From NCBI RefSeq assembly GCF_007746795.1, contig NZ_CP036343.1, positions 5,679,357 to 5,743,356 on the forward strand: a stretch of 64,000 nt of DNA. Direction: 5' to 3'. A model generated the notes under the pieces. That model saw only the letters and a list, made by a program, of their open reading frames with translations, was not told where the DNA came from and did no database searches. Position numbers and translations under genes: made by a program. Positions 26,463 to 35,987 of this stretch are shown piece after piece (within the stretch, counting starts at the first letter, position 1; each line of letters opens with the position of its first letter). This stretch comes from Gimesia algae. Lineage in GTDB: Bacteria > Planctomycetota > Planctomycetia > Planctomycetales > Planctomycetaceae.

Positions 26463-26495
26463 CGCCACCTGCACCGGAGCTTGTAGCGATTATAG
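26456..26495. repeat. Perfect 10-bp inverted repeat CTATAATCGC/GCGATTATAG
   Basis: The arms are at 26456-26465 and 26486-26495 with a 20-base loop. Each arm carries TATAAT reading inward. On the minus strand a run of seven T follows about 11 bases beyond the hairpin, so it could be an imperfect terminator for the rlmB-like gene, or a binding site for a dimeric regulator of the epimerase-Wzc unit. Confidence 0.5.
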
Positions 26496-26553
26496 ACATT
26501 TTGCAGATACTATCTTTTATTGCATGAAAATCGCACGAGCCTGATACAGAAAC

Positions 26554-27336
26554 TTATTTTGTACCAGGGCCAAAAGGAGAAAAGCGGGCGATCATGATGC
26601 CTGCTGCGACAGAAGCATTGAGCGAATCCACAATCCCGGTGGGGGTCAGTCGGGTTACGACATCACACTGTTCCAGGGTCAGGCGGCGGAGCCCTTTCTC
26701 TTCATTGCCAATCACGACCATCCAGGGTCGGTCCTGTGAAAAAGCGGAGACATCCTCTTCGGCATGTTCGGAGGTGCCCATAATCCAGACACCGGTTTCT
26801 TTGGCCTGGGTAATTGATCGGCTCAGATTTGTTTCGACGGCAAAAGGAACCGCTTCCATCCCCCCGGAGGCGACATCATATACGGTTGCATTAATGGGAG
26901 CGGAACGGTCTTTGGTCAACACAATCCCCCGAACCCCAAAGAAAGCAGCCGTTCGAAAAATGGCACCGATGTTGTGCGGGTCCTGAATGCAGTCCAGCGC
27001 CAGCCAGAGTCCGCCTGTTTCAGCGCCCTGTTCTGAAGCGGGAAAGAGTTCACTGAGTACCGCAGGGATGCGTGGTTTGACCAGTCCAACGGAACCCGCG
27101 GTGCGACGTCCCTGATCTTCGGACTGGCGGCGTTTCATTTTCTGTGGCGCCGATTTTTTGATGACGACAGGAATCCGCTGACTGCGTGCTTCGTCGGCAA
27201 CATCTCCCCAGTTACCTTGCGCTGAACCCGCAGTGAGACGAATCTCAGTGACATCAATCGGACGGGTCTGCAGAGCCGCCATTACACTATGTGGATTTTT
27301 CAGCTCCAAAGCCACGAAAGCAGATTCCTGAATCAA
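26554..27336 (-). CDS. TrmH/SpoU-family RNA 2'-O-methyltransferase, RlmB-like
   Basis: 260 residues, with TTG as the apparent start; the alignment-like N-terminal block (ALELKNPHSVMAALQTRP) supports it, although no clear ribosome site is seen. The SPOUT knot motifs are intact: LDCIQDPHNIGAIFRTAAFF (motif 1), VVIGNEEKGLR (motif 2) and VDSLNASVAAGIMI (motif 3). The N-terminal substrate-binding domain of about 80 residues matches RlmB rather than TrmH. It would methylate a ribose in 23S rRNA. It stands alone between the epimerase region and a sensor kinase on the same strand. Confidence 0.85.
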   Translation of the reverse strand: MIQESAFVALELKNPHSVMAALQTRPIDVTEIRLTAGSAQGNWGDVADEARSQRIPVVIKKSAPQKMKRRQSEDQGRRTAGSVGLVKPRIPAVLSELFPASEQGAETGGLWLALDCIQDPHNIGAIFRTAAFFGVRGIVLTKDRSAPINATVYDVASGGMEAVPFAVETNLSRSITQAKETGVWIMGTSEHAEEDVSAFSQDRPWMVVIGNEEKGLRRLTLEQCDVVTRLTPTGIVDSLNASVAAGIMIARFSPFGPGTK

Positions 27337-27413
27337 GTTGGGGAGTATGTAAGAGATCCGACAGCCCGGTGTGCCGACCAGAAAGCAAAGGGTAGGCGCT
27401 CACAGTGATAGAT

Positions 27414-29141
27414 TCAAGGAGTGCGCGTCTCAGAATGTTCGTTCTCGCTGAGTTTTTCCTGGGAATAGTTCTTGAGATCGGATGTTTTGATGCGATTCAT
27501 GCCCACAGATGTATCATCCAGATCTGTGAGAAGCCCCTCGGGTGACAGACTCATGCGGACAGGCAGGCGTGCGGTAAACGTACTGCCTCGACCAAATTCA
27601 CTTTCCAGAAAGACTTCGCCGTCGAGCAGCTTGGACAGTTCGCGAATGATCGATAATCCCAGCCCTGTCCCTTCATAAGAACGGCTCATCGTATCCCGTG
27701 ATTCGGAAGAAGATTTCCCCTGGCGGAATTTTTCAAAAATATGTGCCTGCTCATCCAGGGGAATGCCGATGCCTGTATCCTCTACAATGAGGTCCATGAG
27801 TTTCGGATCCTGTTCGCAGAGTTTTGCTGCGACATGGACTCTACCACCTTCCGGGGTAAACTTGATGGCATTCGAAAGCAGGTTATTAAGAATCTGTTGA
27901 ATTTTGATGGAATCCTGAAACAGAATCGGGATCTTCGGATCAATTTCGGAGGTCAGCTCGATATTCTTTTTATCGGCCAGGGGAAGCATATTGCCCACCC
28001 GACGTTCAATCAGGTCAGCCACGGAAATTTCGGAAAGCTGCAGCTCCATTTTGCCGCTCTCGATTTTTGCCAGATCGAGTACATCATTGATCTGAGCCAG
28101 CAGGTTTTTGCCAGACATCTGAATGTTACTGACATAGCGTTTCTGCTTCTCACTAAGATCTTTGGAATTTGCCAGCAGATCACTGAATCCAAGAATACTG
28201 TTCAGAGGCGTGCGCAGTTCGTGGCTCATGGTCGCCAGGAACTCGTCTTTGAGTTTGTTCATTTCATAAAGCCTGAGGTTAACCTGCGCCAGCTCGTCGA
28301 CTTTGGTATCGAGGTCCGTATTGACGGTCCGCAGTTCCTCCTGCACGGTGACCAGGTGACGGAGCATCCGGTTAAATGCATAGCTCAGTTCTTCAAATTC
28401 GTCACCCGTGCGGATGTCAGCCCGCAAATCCAGATTGCCGTGCGCAATTTGATCACTCACATCTTTCAAGTGCAGCACGGGTTTCACAATCACATAGCGT
28501 ACAATTGCATAAGCGGCGAGCATCGCCAGCACTGCGGTCACGAGGGCTGAAGCCAGGTTGATGGCATTGTTCCAGTTCTGTGCCTGTTCGACCTTCTGTG
28601 AGGGAAAGCGAATATTGACTATTCCGATGAGCCCCCCCAGTTCCAGGTCGGGATCATCGCGGAGTCGATGGCAGGAGACACAGGATTCCGTCGCGTGAAT
28701 GGCACCGTAATACTGAAATTTCCCTTCCGTTTCATCGCGGTAAAAGATTTCGTTCTCACCCTGTTTGATGCGTTCGAGGGCTTCATAGCCGGCACTGTCG
28801 ATAGGACGTTCTTTGGAATCCGCATTGGATGGATTCGCTTTAAAGACCGCCCAGCTGTAGTCGCCGAGATCTTTAGGTTTAACCGATTGCGCAATTTTTT
28901 CAATCAGCATGCGGTACTGATCGTTCGATTCGGACCATTTCCAGTGCTTTTCCAGAATGATTGGCGCGACCAGCAGACGGGCGGAGGTAATGTTCTGATC
29001 GTTCAGCACCTGATTATTCAACCAGGTATTCAAAGAGAAGCTGGCCGTAATTAATACGAGCAATCCGCCACCAAACAGGTAGCGACACTTGCGTTCGAGG
29101 TTGGTTTCCCCCAGCAGTTTTTTGAAAGCACGATACGACAT
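27414..29141 (-). CDS. Sensor histidine kinase with periplasmic CxxCH (DUF3365-like) domain
   Basis: 575 residues. The first membrane helix is at about 22-40. A periplasmic domain (about 41-190) contains C154-V-S-C157-H158 followed by RLRDDP, a c-type haem attachment motif as found in Tll0287/DUF3365 sensor domains. The second helix (about 195-217) leads to a HAMP domain, a short coiled coil, and HisKA with H307 in SHELRTPLNSILGF. HATPase boxes (NLLSNAIKFTPEGG, DTGIGI, GTGLGLSI) follow. It probably senses redox state, oxygen or NO through haem. No response regulator lies next to it, so the partner is elsewhere. Confidence 0.88.
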   Translation of the reverse strand: MSYRAFKKLLGETNLERKCRYLFGGGLLVLITASFSLNTWLNNQVLNDQNITSARLLVAPIILEKHWKWSESNDQYRMLIEKIAQSVKPKDLGDYSWAVFKANPSNADSKERPIDSAGYEALERIKQGENEIFYRDETEGKFQYYGAIHATESCVSCHRLRDDPDLELGGLIGIVNIRFPSQKVEQAQNWNNAINLASALVTAVLAMLAAYAIVRYVIVKPVLHLKDVSDQIAHGNLDLRADIRTGDEFEELSYAFNRMLRHLVTVQEELRTVNTDLDTKVDELAQVNLRLYEMNKLKDEFLATMSHELRTPLNSILGFSDLLANSKDLSEKQKRYVSNIQMSGKNLLAQINDVLDLAKIESGKMELQLSEISVADLIERRVGNMLPLADKKNIELTSEIDPKIPILFQDSIKIQQILNNLLSNAIKFTPEGGRVHVAAKLCEQDPKLMDLIVEDTGIGIPLDEQAHIFEKFRQGKSSSESRDTMSRSYEGTGLGLSIIRELSKLLDGEVFLESEFGRGSTFTARLPVRMSLSPEGLLTDLDDTSVGMNRIKTSDLKNYSQEKLSENEHSETRTP

Positions 29142-29343
29142 GGATTACCAGCGGGTACGAGATCCGAATCAGATGCTGCGAAATCGCTTTAACATCTCTC
29201 AGGTGATCTTATTCCAAAATTGTCTGTATAGAAAAGCATGATTCGCGAATTCTCCCCGCAAATCAGCGAATTTTCTCAGATTTATAAGATGCAAAACAGG
29301 CATGTAGTCTAACCTGATCCGAAAACAGAACAGACGATACTGT

Positions 29344-30192
29344 TTACGACTGCATGACCTGACAACAGGGGCAGTAAAACGTGGAACGCTGGGCCTGGAC
29401 GATTCTGATGATCTGCGCTCCCTTACAGGAGGGACAGCTTTTATCTTCCTGGCCATACACGCGATGCTGGTTCTGATAGCCGCCCGACTGATTGAGCGCA
29501 TTTCGATACGTCCCGTCACCCAGAGTGGACCCTTCATAGCGAATGGCGGTTTTCAGAATCTGCAGCATGGCTTTGTGCAGCGATTTGATTTCTGCTGCTG
29601 ACAACCGATCTGCTGTCCGTTCGGGATGAATGCGGCTCTGGTGCAGCATTTCACTGGCATAAAGATTGCCGATTCCTGCGACCATTTTTTGATCCAGCAA
29701 GGCGACTTTAATCGCGCGACTGGTCTTCGCCAATCGCTGTTTCAGCTCGTTGACGGTAATCTCCAGGGCATCAGGTCCCAGTTTCTGCGGTCCCAGAACT
29801 TTTTCCTGTTCCGCCTGACTGAGCAACTGGACGGTTCCCAGCCCCCGTCGATCCCAGAACCAGAGCGAGCGCCGGGACCGCCCTTTCTGCAGTAGCCACT
29901 CCAGCCGCAGATGACCAGTATCAGGTGGATCAGCAAGTAACATCAGTCCAGTCATCCGCGGTTCGATGACAAACGAAAAACCATTCTCCAGATCCAGGAT
30001 CACCCGTTTTGCACGACGCCTGACGCGGATCACAGTTTGATTTAAAGCTTTTGAGTGAATGGTTTTAATGCCCGGCTTCATGGAAATGGGTTTACACGGG
30101 CAGGGACAGGTACGAAAGTCCTTAATTTTGCGGCCTTCCACGGCTTCGCGAATTCCGCGGACCATGGTCTCCACTTCAGGCAGTTCTGGCAC
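29344..30192 (-). CDS. mutM: Formamidopyrimidine-DNA glycosylase
   Basis: 282 residues, starting at GTG directly before PELPEVET, whose Pro is the catalytic N-terminal nucleophile after Met removal and whose Glu takes part in catalysis. The beta-hairpin lysine lies in [11 protein letters not shown]. The helix-two-turn-helix block has [20 protein letters not shown]. The C-terminal zinc finger CPSC...YCPCC is intact, with one residue more between the pairs than in E. coli. It removes oxidised purines such as 8-oxoguanine from DNA. It lies upstream of the haem-sensor kinase on the same strand with a 202-base gap. Confidence 0.93.
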   Translation of the reverse strand: MPELPEVETMVRGIREAVEGRKIKDFRTCPCPCKPISMKPGIKTIHSKALNQTVIRVRRRAKRVILDLENGFSFVIEPRMTGLMLLADPPDTGHLRLEWLLQKGRSRRSLWFWDRRGLGTVQLLSQAEQEKVLGPQKLGPDALEITVNELKQRLAKTSRAIKVALLDQKMVAGIGNLYASEMLHQSRIHPERTADRLSAAEIKSLHKAMLQILKTAIRYEGSTLGDGTYRNALNQSGGYQNQHRVYGQEDKSCPSCKGAQIIRIVQAQRSTFYCPCCQVMQS

Positions 30193-30457
30193 GAATATAC
30201 TTTCTGTAGCGATTGCAGGAGTTCTAAGGCGTTTCTGAATTTGAACGAAGTGTTTCTATTCTACTACTTGTAACTGTTCTTTGGATGTCAGAGCTGAGCT
30301 GAATTAGGAAGACCAAGAAATTTAAGATTATGCTTGACGTCAGGGCAAAGTTGGACGATCCTAGTACATAAAGCCCTTAAACTTCCCATCTTGCAGTATG
30401 TGTATATCCGAACTGCAGGTTTGTCCGTTAATATGTTGTGCCAATTGGAGAGCGTCC

Positions 30458-32344
30458 ATGCGCCCTAATCACCCTCGTGTCGGCTCCAGTGTTGTTTCAG
30501 TTCTGGCAACCGTTGTCTGTTTAGCTGTTGTCCTGGGAGTCACTTTTTATGTGGTGAATCCCCAGCCTGAAGTGACTGTGGAAAAAGCATCAGAAGAGTT
30601 TCAGACTCCGGCCGAAACGCCGCTGGTACTGGAAGAACAGGAAACCGTCGTGGTTACTCCTGCAGCGGAAACAAAACCAGTTGAAGAAACGCCACGCGTC
30701 TCAACTGAAGAACAGGTTGCCGCGCATCTGTCAGCAGGGGAATTCGGACAGGCGATTGAAGTCGCTGAAACAGTATCTAACCTGCAGGAACGCACTCTCT
30801 TACTCAGAATGGTTGTCAAAGCCCAGATGGACTCCGGCGACTTTATCGCAGCCTTGGGAACCATCAACCGTATTCCTCTGGCTGAAGAACGCACGAAAGC
30901 CATGGGCGAACGGACTCAGGCCATGTCGCTGGCTGGTGGATCTCAGCTGGCTGACTTCACCGAGTTGATTGACCTGATTCAGTCACAGACTTCAGGTGGC
31001 TGGATTGATGACGGAACTGGTGAAGGTTCACTCCGTCAGTTCTCTGCCGGGGTCCGCGTTGATCCTCACGGAATGTTGCATCATATCAGTAAACAGGAAC
31101 TGAAAGGCGAACTGGAAGCATTGGGTGCAAAAGCCCGTAAAGCCAGCCTGAATAAGAACGTTGCCCAGAACAGCCAGCTGCGTCTGATTTCTTTAACCCG
31201 CCTGGAAAAAGAAGTTCAGCAGTTGGTTGAAGAAGGTCGTTCCCCCGTTGAAACCATGAAAATGCTGGCAGGATTGACCAGAGTCGAATATGTCTTTGTC
31301 TATCCGGAAGATCAGGAAATCGTGATCGCCGGTCCTGCAGAAGCCTGGATTTATAATGAGCAGGGTCTGGCTGTCGGCGTGGAAAGTGGCCGTCCTGTTC
31401 TGCAACTGGATGACCTCGTGACCATTTTGCGAACATTCTCAGATCAGGGTGAGGAAATCTTCGGTTGCTCCTTCGATCCACGTGCTGAAGGTCTGGCACG
31501 GGTGAAAGAGTTTGTCACACAGTCCAATGCCCGTGGTCCACTGAGTGCGGGTGCCGGCGTGCGAAATTATACCCGACAGCTCAAAGAAAAACTGGGAGTA
31601 CAGGATATTACCCTGTACGGTGTTCCCGATACCTCACGTGTCGCCCGTGTGCTGATTGAAGCAGACTACCGGATGAAACTGATCGGCATTGGTAAAATGG
31701 ATGCTGGCAAAAACATCCCCAGCTACTTCGATCTGCTGGCTCAAGAGAGCAATGCAAGCGGCATGAACCTCGAAGCACTCCGCTGGTGGCTGACCATGAA
31801 ATACGATTCCGTACTGCATAACCCGCAACGCACCGCCTACCAGGTGGTTGGTTCATCGGTCCTCTGCCAGTCGGAAAATCAGATCGTCACCAAAGAGGGT
31901 GAACGATTACGAACGGGACAGGCTGAAAAGCTGAACCGCGAATTCGCTGCCAACTTTACAAAGCATTATCAGGAACTGGCAGATCAGGACCTGGTTTACG
32001 CCGACCTGCAGAACATTTTCGACCTGGCTCTGGTAGCCGCTCTGATGAGAAACGAACAACTGGCGAATCGTGCCGGCTGGGAAATGACTGCTTTTGCTGC
32101 CAACGGTGCCTATCGCCCGGCTGAATTCGAAGCAGCTCATACGGTGGATACCGTAGTGAACCATCGCGTCTTCAACGGTAAAGATGTGGTCGTACAGGTT
32201 GCTGGTGGCGTGCGGGTTGATACGAACTCTGTTGTGAAAAATCAGCAGAACCTGAAAGTATCTCCCGAAGTCGGAACCGTTTCCGCTCAGTCCAAAGCAC
32301 CCGCATTGCCCGTGGGTCGCTGGTGGTGGGACTTGGCTAACTAA
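30458..32344 (+). CDS. DUF1598 planctomycete protein, membrane-anchored
   Basis: 628 residues from the ATG at 30458, with GGAGAG about six bases upstream; the frame is open 20 codons further without support. An N-terminal membrane anchor (about 12-32) is followed by an acidic, proline-containing linker and a helical part that looks TPR-like (about 85-160). The DUF1598 region lies at about 245-340 and contains VEYVFVYPEDQEIVIAGPAE, GRPVLQLDDLVTILRTF and CSFDPRAEGL. The remainder holds ALRWWLTMKYD and ends with WWWDLAN. The function is unknown; the family was known to me only from planctomycetes. A terminator follows directly. Confidence 0.8.
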   Translation: MRPNHPRVGSSVVSVLATVVCLAVVLGVTFYVVNPQPEVTVEKASEEFQTPAETPLVLEEQETVVVTPAAETKPVEETPRVSTEEQVAAHLSAGEFGQAIEVAETVSNLQERTLLLRMVVKAQMDSGDFIAALGTINRIPLAEERTKAMGERTQAMSLAGGSQLADFTELIDLIQSQTSGGWIDDGTGEGSLRQFSAGVRVDPHGMLHHISKQELKGELEALGAKARKASLNKNVAQNSQLRLISLTRLEKEVQQLVEEGRSPVETMKMLAGLTRVEYVFVYPEDQEIVIAGPAEAWIYNEQGLAVGVESGRPVLQLDDLVTILRTFSDQGEEIFGCSFDPRAEGLARVKEFVTQSNARGPLSAGAGVRNYTRQLKEKLGVQDITLYGVPDTSRVARVLIEADYRMKLIGIGKMDAGKNIPSYFDLLAQESNASGMNLEALRWWLTMKYDSVLHNPQRTAYQVVGSSVLCQSENQIVTKEGERLRTGQAEKLNREFAANFTKHYQELADQDLVYADLQNIFDLALVAALMRNEQLANRAGWEMTAFAANGAYRPAEFEAAHTVDTVVNHRVFNGKDVVVQVAGGVRVDTNSVVKNQQNLKVSPEVGTVSAQSKAPALPVGRWWWDLAN

Positions 32345-32370
32345 CCAGAAGTAAATTCTGAATCAATTAA

Positions 32371-32407
32371 AAAACCGCAGCCTGATACCGGGCTGCGGTT
32401 TTCTTTT
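32371..32407. terminator. Bidirectional rho-independent terminator
   Basis: Stem AAAACCGCAGCC (32371-32382) with GGCTGCGGTTTT (32391-32402) around an eight-base loop, then TCTTTTT on the plus strand; on the minus strand the stem is followed by TTTTTTAATT. It ends both the DUF1598 gene (plus) and the convergent sulfatase gene (minus). Confidence 0.9.
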
Positions 32408-32433
32408 TGTTCTCCCTGAAGTTTCACAGCGGT

Positions 32434-33855
32434 TTACTTCACGTAACCTTTGATGCCAACCGGCTTCAGTGTCTGGGGGAAGTCCCGCGGCTCAGAATGA
32501 GCCTGCTGCATGATCTGCTGCAGATCTTTGATCTGTTCCGGATGCTGTTTCGCGAGATTTTTAGTCTCGCCAATATCTTTACCCAGATCGTAAAGTTCTA
32601 TCGGCTGATTCATACGGTTCTGGACGGCTTTCCAGTTTCCCTGTCGAATCGCACGCGAGCGAATCTTCCCTTTGGTGTATTCCCAGTAGAGGTATTCGTG
32701 TTTTGGCTGCATCGCTTTTCCCAACAGAGTAGGTAGAAACGAGATGCCGTCAATATCGACACCGGACGGAACTGTAGTCCCCGCGACCTGAGCCAGTGTG
32801 GGCAACACATCCCAGAACGCGATTTGCAGGTCTGATGTTTTTCCGGGAGCGATTTTCCCAGGCCAGTTTGCAATGAAAGGCACACGCAGACCGCCTTCAT
32901 ACATCGAACCCTTATGCCCTTTGAGCGGCGCATTGCCGTTGAAGAAATCGGTCATCTCTTTCCAGGTTCCCCCCTGTCCGCCGTTATCAGAGGTAAAGAT
33001 GATCAGCGTGTTATCACGAATTCCCAGATCTTCCAGCAGCGTGACGATTTCCCCCACGTGGTCGTCCAGGCGGGAGACCATGCCGGCAAATGTCGTGAGT
33101 CCATCTTCCGAACCAATATAGCCGGGACGGGGATCCAGAATTTGAGTTTTGGGAAACTGACCGCGATACGGTTTTTCAGACTCCTCGGGAACCACCAGTT
33201 CTACGTGGGGAATAATGTAAGGCAGATAAGCGAAGAACGGCTGTGCTTTATTTTTCTGAATGAAGGCTTTGGCATCTTCGTGGATCAGATCGTGGATGTA
33301 GCGCCCGCGCTGATTGTTTTCATTTTCAGGCAACATGAGTTTTTCTTCATTCTTCCAGATCCAGAAGGGATAATAGAAGTGCGCGTGAACCTGCAGCAGC
33401 TGACCGGTGAAATCATCGAAGCCCTGCTTTGCGGGTGTGCCAGGTGTTCCTGCATAGCCCAGTCCCCATTTGCCGAACGCGCCGGTAGCATAGCCGGCAC
33501 CTTTGAGTACTTCGGCAACGGTGGTATCCTCTTCGTACAGCAACTGGTTCAGGTCATTGGCACGCACAGCGGTGTGTCCGGTGTGCTGACCTGTCATTAA
33601 AACGCTGCGTGAAGGCTGGCAAACCATTGAACCCGCGTAGGCCTGCGTGAACTTCATTCCTTCTGCGGCCAGCTTGTCAATATGCGGGGTTTTGATTTTG
33701 GTCTGACCGTAACAACCGAGTTCCGCATAGCCTAAATCGTCGGCCATGATGAAAATGATATTCGGTTTCTGTTGCTCTGCTGCGACCAGTTTGACGGGAG
33801 TCAGCAGGCTCAGACTGCAAATGACAGTCAGAAGTGAAAAGAGTTGTTGAATCAT
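32434..33855 (-). CDS. Secreted sulfatase (arylsulfatase A-like)
   Basis: 473 residues from the ATG at 33855, with AAAGGA nine bases upstream; the frame is open slightly further from a TTG. The signal peptide ends near LVAAEQ. NIIFIMADDLGYAEL supplies the Asp pair (39-40) for calcium. The formylglycine motif is the canonical CQPSRS with C79. TSDNGGQGG and GHKGSMYEGGLRVPF are conserved sulfatase blocks. It would remove sulfate from a glycan outside the cytoplasm. It differs from the first sulfatase in length and formylglycine context, so the two probably have different substrates. It is a single-gene unit ended by the terminator at 32371-32407. Confidence 0.92.
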   Translation of the reverse strand: MIQQLFSLLTVICSLSLLTPVKLVAAEQQKPNIIFIMADDLGYAELGCYGQTKIKTPHIDKLAAEGMKFTQAYAGSMVCQPSRSVLMTGQHTGHTAVRANDLNQLLYEEDTTVAEVLKGAGYATGAFGKWGLGYAGTPGTPAKQGFDDFTGQLLQVHAHFYYPFWIWKNEEKLMLPENENNQRGRYIHDLIHEDAKAFIQKNKAQPFFAYLPYIIPHVELVVPEESEKPYRGQFPKTQILDPRPGYIGSEDGLTTFAGMVSRLDDHVGEIVTLLEDLGIRDNTLIIFTSDNGGQGGTWKEMTDFFNGNAPLKGHKGSMYEGGLRVPFIANWPGKIAPGKTSDLQIAFWDVLPTLAQVAGTTVPSGVDIDGISFLPTLLGKAMQPKHEYLYWEYTKGKIRSRAIRQGNWKAVQNRMNQPIELYDLGKDIGETKNLAKQHPEQIKDLQQIMQQAHSEPRDFPQTLKPVGIKGYVK

Positions 33856-34333
33856 GATGCCAGATCCTTTCAAAGTTTTTGATTCCGTGTTTTTTTGAAA
33901 TATTTACACGCTGAATTCGCATTCAGAATGCTTTTTAAAAAATCGTTTGAGATTGGTATTGACCGATTCAAAACGACTTTCTATTCTCCCCGCACCATTG
34001 GCGTTCACGCTGATATTGAAAACATCAAACAAACCATTCCTGATAACATCACACCTCAGAATGACCGTTATCAATCCCTTTTACAACCTTCAAGAATACA
34101 CTAGTGTCCGCTGAGCGATTTTATTCTCTCAGTGGAAAGATCGAATGCCAAAGGCACGGATGCTGTGGCATCGATCTTTTTTGAAGCCTTTAAAATGGAA
34201 TGTCATTTGAGGCGCGTCTATCAGGCGTAAAAAGACAATGGCGAACAATCGCCTCCCGGAAGTAGTACAAGTCCTTCCCCCCCCTGGGCTACTGCTTCCG
34301 GGAATTTTTATGCGCAGCGCCTGAAGCGTGCTG
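33856..34333. other. Gap of about 480 bases between sulfatase and glgC
   Basis: The part next to the sulfatase is AT-rich. TCCGCTGAG...CTCAGTGGA near 34107-34135 and the stronger hairpin at 34254-34303 are the only structures seen. No protein-coding frame is convincing. Confidence 0.45.
34254..34308 (+). terminator. Terminator-like hairpin with C-rich loop and U-tract, no plus-strand gene upstream
   Basis: The 14-base arms TCCCGGAAGTAGTA (34254-34267) and TACTGCTTCCGGGA (34290-34303) pair fully with one G-U, and AATTTTTA follows on the plus strand. The 22-base loop contains eight consecutive C. It lies 30 bases past the stop of the minus-strand glgC, so the U-tract faces the wrong way for glgC. 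It may end an unannotated small RNA reading plus. Confidence 0.55.
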
Positions 34334-35575
34334 TCAGGGTTCAACCCGCGCGGGAAACCCGTCCATTTTGCCGATGACAACAATCCCGGATTCAGAAACC
34401 GCAAAGCCACGGCTTTTATCTGCTTCCAGGTCGTAGCCGATCTCGCAACCTTTGGGGATGGACACACCTTTATCAATGATCGCATTGCGAATTTTTGCAT
34501 GCCGCCCCACATTCACGCCCGAGAACAGGATCGAATTATCGACTTCTGCCCAGCTGTTGACGCGTACGTTGGAGGAAATGATCGACTGGCTGACGCGGCC
34601 ACCTGAGATAATCGACCCTGCACAGACCATACTGTCGACGGCCTGACCAACACGCGGTTTATTACCTTCACTCTGGGCAAAGACGAACTTGGGTGGTGGA
34701 TCGGGTGGCTGATAAGAGCGAATGGGCCAGGTGTTGTCGTACAGGTTTAACTGCGGATGTACCGAAACCAGATCCATGTTTGCTTCATAATAAGCGTCGA
34801 TCGTCCCGACATCGCGCCAATAGTAACCATCGCCTGTATTTTTATCCTGGAAGGGATACGCGCGAATCAGATGGTCGTCAATAATTGACGGGATAATGTT
34901 CTTGCCGAAGTCGTGTGAGCTGTCGAGCTGCGTGGCATCGTAACACAGGCGTTCGAAGAGAAAGTTCGTATTGAAGACATAGATGCCCATGGAAGCCAGG
35001 CTTTTATCGGGGTGGTTGGGCATAGGAGCGGGATTGGCCGGTTTTTCTTCGAACTTGACCACGCGCATATCTTCATCGACGCCCATGACACCAAACTGGG
35101 TGGCTTCGTCACGATCCACGGGAATGCAGCCGATGGTGACTTCCGCGCCGGATTCCTTATGGTCACGAATCAGTTTGGAGTAATCCATTTTATAAATGTG
35201 ATCACCTGAGAGGATCAGAATGTGTTCCGAGCGCGCCCGTTCGATGGTGTAGATATTCTGATAGACGGCATCCGCAGTTCCCTGATACCATTGTTCGTCG
35301 ATTCGCTGTTGCGGGGGTAGAACGTCGATGAATTCATTCAGTTCTCGACAGAGAAATCGCCAGCCCAGATTGATATGCCGATCAAGGCTCGCTGCTTTGT
35401 ACTGGGTCAGAATCAGAATCCGACGCAGCCCGCTGTTAATACAGTTCGAAAGTGTAAAATCGATGATGCGATAACCGCCTCCAAATGGCACAGCGGGTTT
35501 TGCTCGATCTCTTGTAAGTGGTTCCAGTCGTGATCCCTTACCACCGGCCAGAACCAAGGCCAACACATTTCGCAT
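34334..35575 (-). CDS. glgC: Glucose-1-phosphate adenylyltransferase (ADP-glucose pyrophosphorylase)
   Basis: 413 residues, a standard length. The N-terminal nucleotidyltransferase signature LALVLAGGKGSRLEPLT, then KPAVPFGGGYRIIDF and the glucose-1-phosphate site region (FEEKPANP) are present. YWRDVGTIDAYYEANMDL marks the family. The C-terminal left-handed beta-helix is visible from about 290 (SIISGGRVSQSIISSNVRV). It makes ADP-glucose for GlgA and is the committed, allosterically controlled step of glycogen synthesis. It is not in an operon with glgA here. Confidence 0.94.
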   Translation of the reverse strand: MRNVLALVLAGGKGSRLEPLTRDRAKPAVPFGGGYRIIDFTLSNCINSGLRRILILTQYKAASLDRHINLGWRFLCRELNEFIDVLPPQQRIDEQWYQGTADAVYQNIYTIERARSEHILILSGDHIYKMDYSKLIRDHKESGAEVTIGCIPVDRDEATQFGVMGVDEDMRVVKFEEKPANPAPMPNHPDKSLASMGIYVFNTNFLFERLCYDATQLDSSHDFGKNIIPSIIDDHLIRAYPFQDKNTGDGYYWRDVGTIDAYYEANMDLVSVHPQLNLYDNTWPIRSYQPPDPPPKFVFAQSEGNKPRVGQAVDSMVCAGSIISGGRVSQSIISSNVRVNSWAEVDNSILFSGVNVGRHAKIRNAIIDKGVSIPKGCEIGYDLEADKSRGFAVSESGIVVIGKMDGFPARVEP

Positions 35576-35987
35576 AATTGTTCCTTCCTCAGCATGGAAT
35601 AAGATCCTGGCGGACTCATTCCCTGATCCATCAATGTATTCAAATGAGGTTTTTTTAAAGCGCTAGATAGAACAATTCGAACAAACCACATTCACAGACA
35701 GTCCGTGAAGGCTTGATTCCCTGCGATATGAGTTGTGCGAACGCTCTCACTATGTTGTAGCATGCTCCGGCAATGAAAGGAATTCAAAAAATCAACGTTT
35801 TGTGTAAGATCTATTTTCTTAACCTTCCTGACGCCGACAGTTTGGCAGTACTGGTGCAGCTCACTGTTTTGACCGCTGCAAATTAATGAAGTTCCGATAG
35901 TTTTCCTGCTTGCGGCTTCTCTCGTTCTATCGGCCCATTTATAATTTGCGGCATGAATCTCTCACCATCCAGACCGGAGAATACCCC
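35576..35987. other. Divergent gap of about 410 bases between glgC and a methyltransferase gene
   Basis: It must carry both promoters. No operator, RNA gene or further frame was recognised. Confidence 0.4.

Larger units (their letters stand above)
26164..26553. other. Gap of about 390 bases upstream of the epimerase gene
   Basis: It contains a short palindrome CGTCTG-T-CAGACG at 26224-26236 and the longer inverted repeat at 26456-26495, described separately. No coding frame was recognised. Confidence 0.45.

Noticed and set aside
27741-28550. 269-codon open frame on the plus strand
   Set aside because: Lies wholly antisense to the histidine kinase gene and has no recognisable motifs; typical shadow of a gene with biased third positions.
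32914-33600. 228-codon open frame on the plus strand
   Set aside because: Antisense to the second sulfatase, no ribosome site and no family features.
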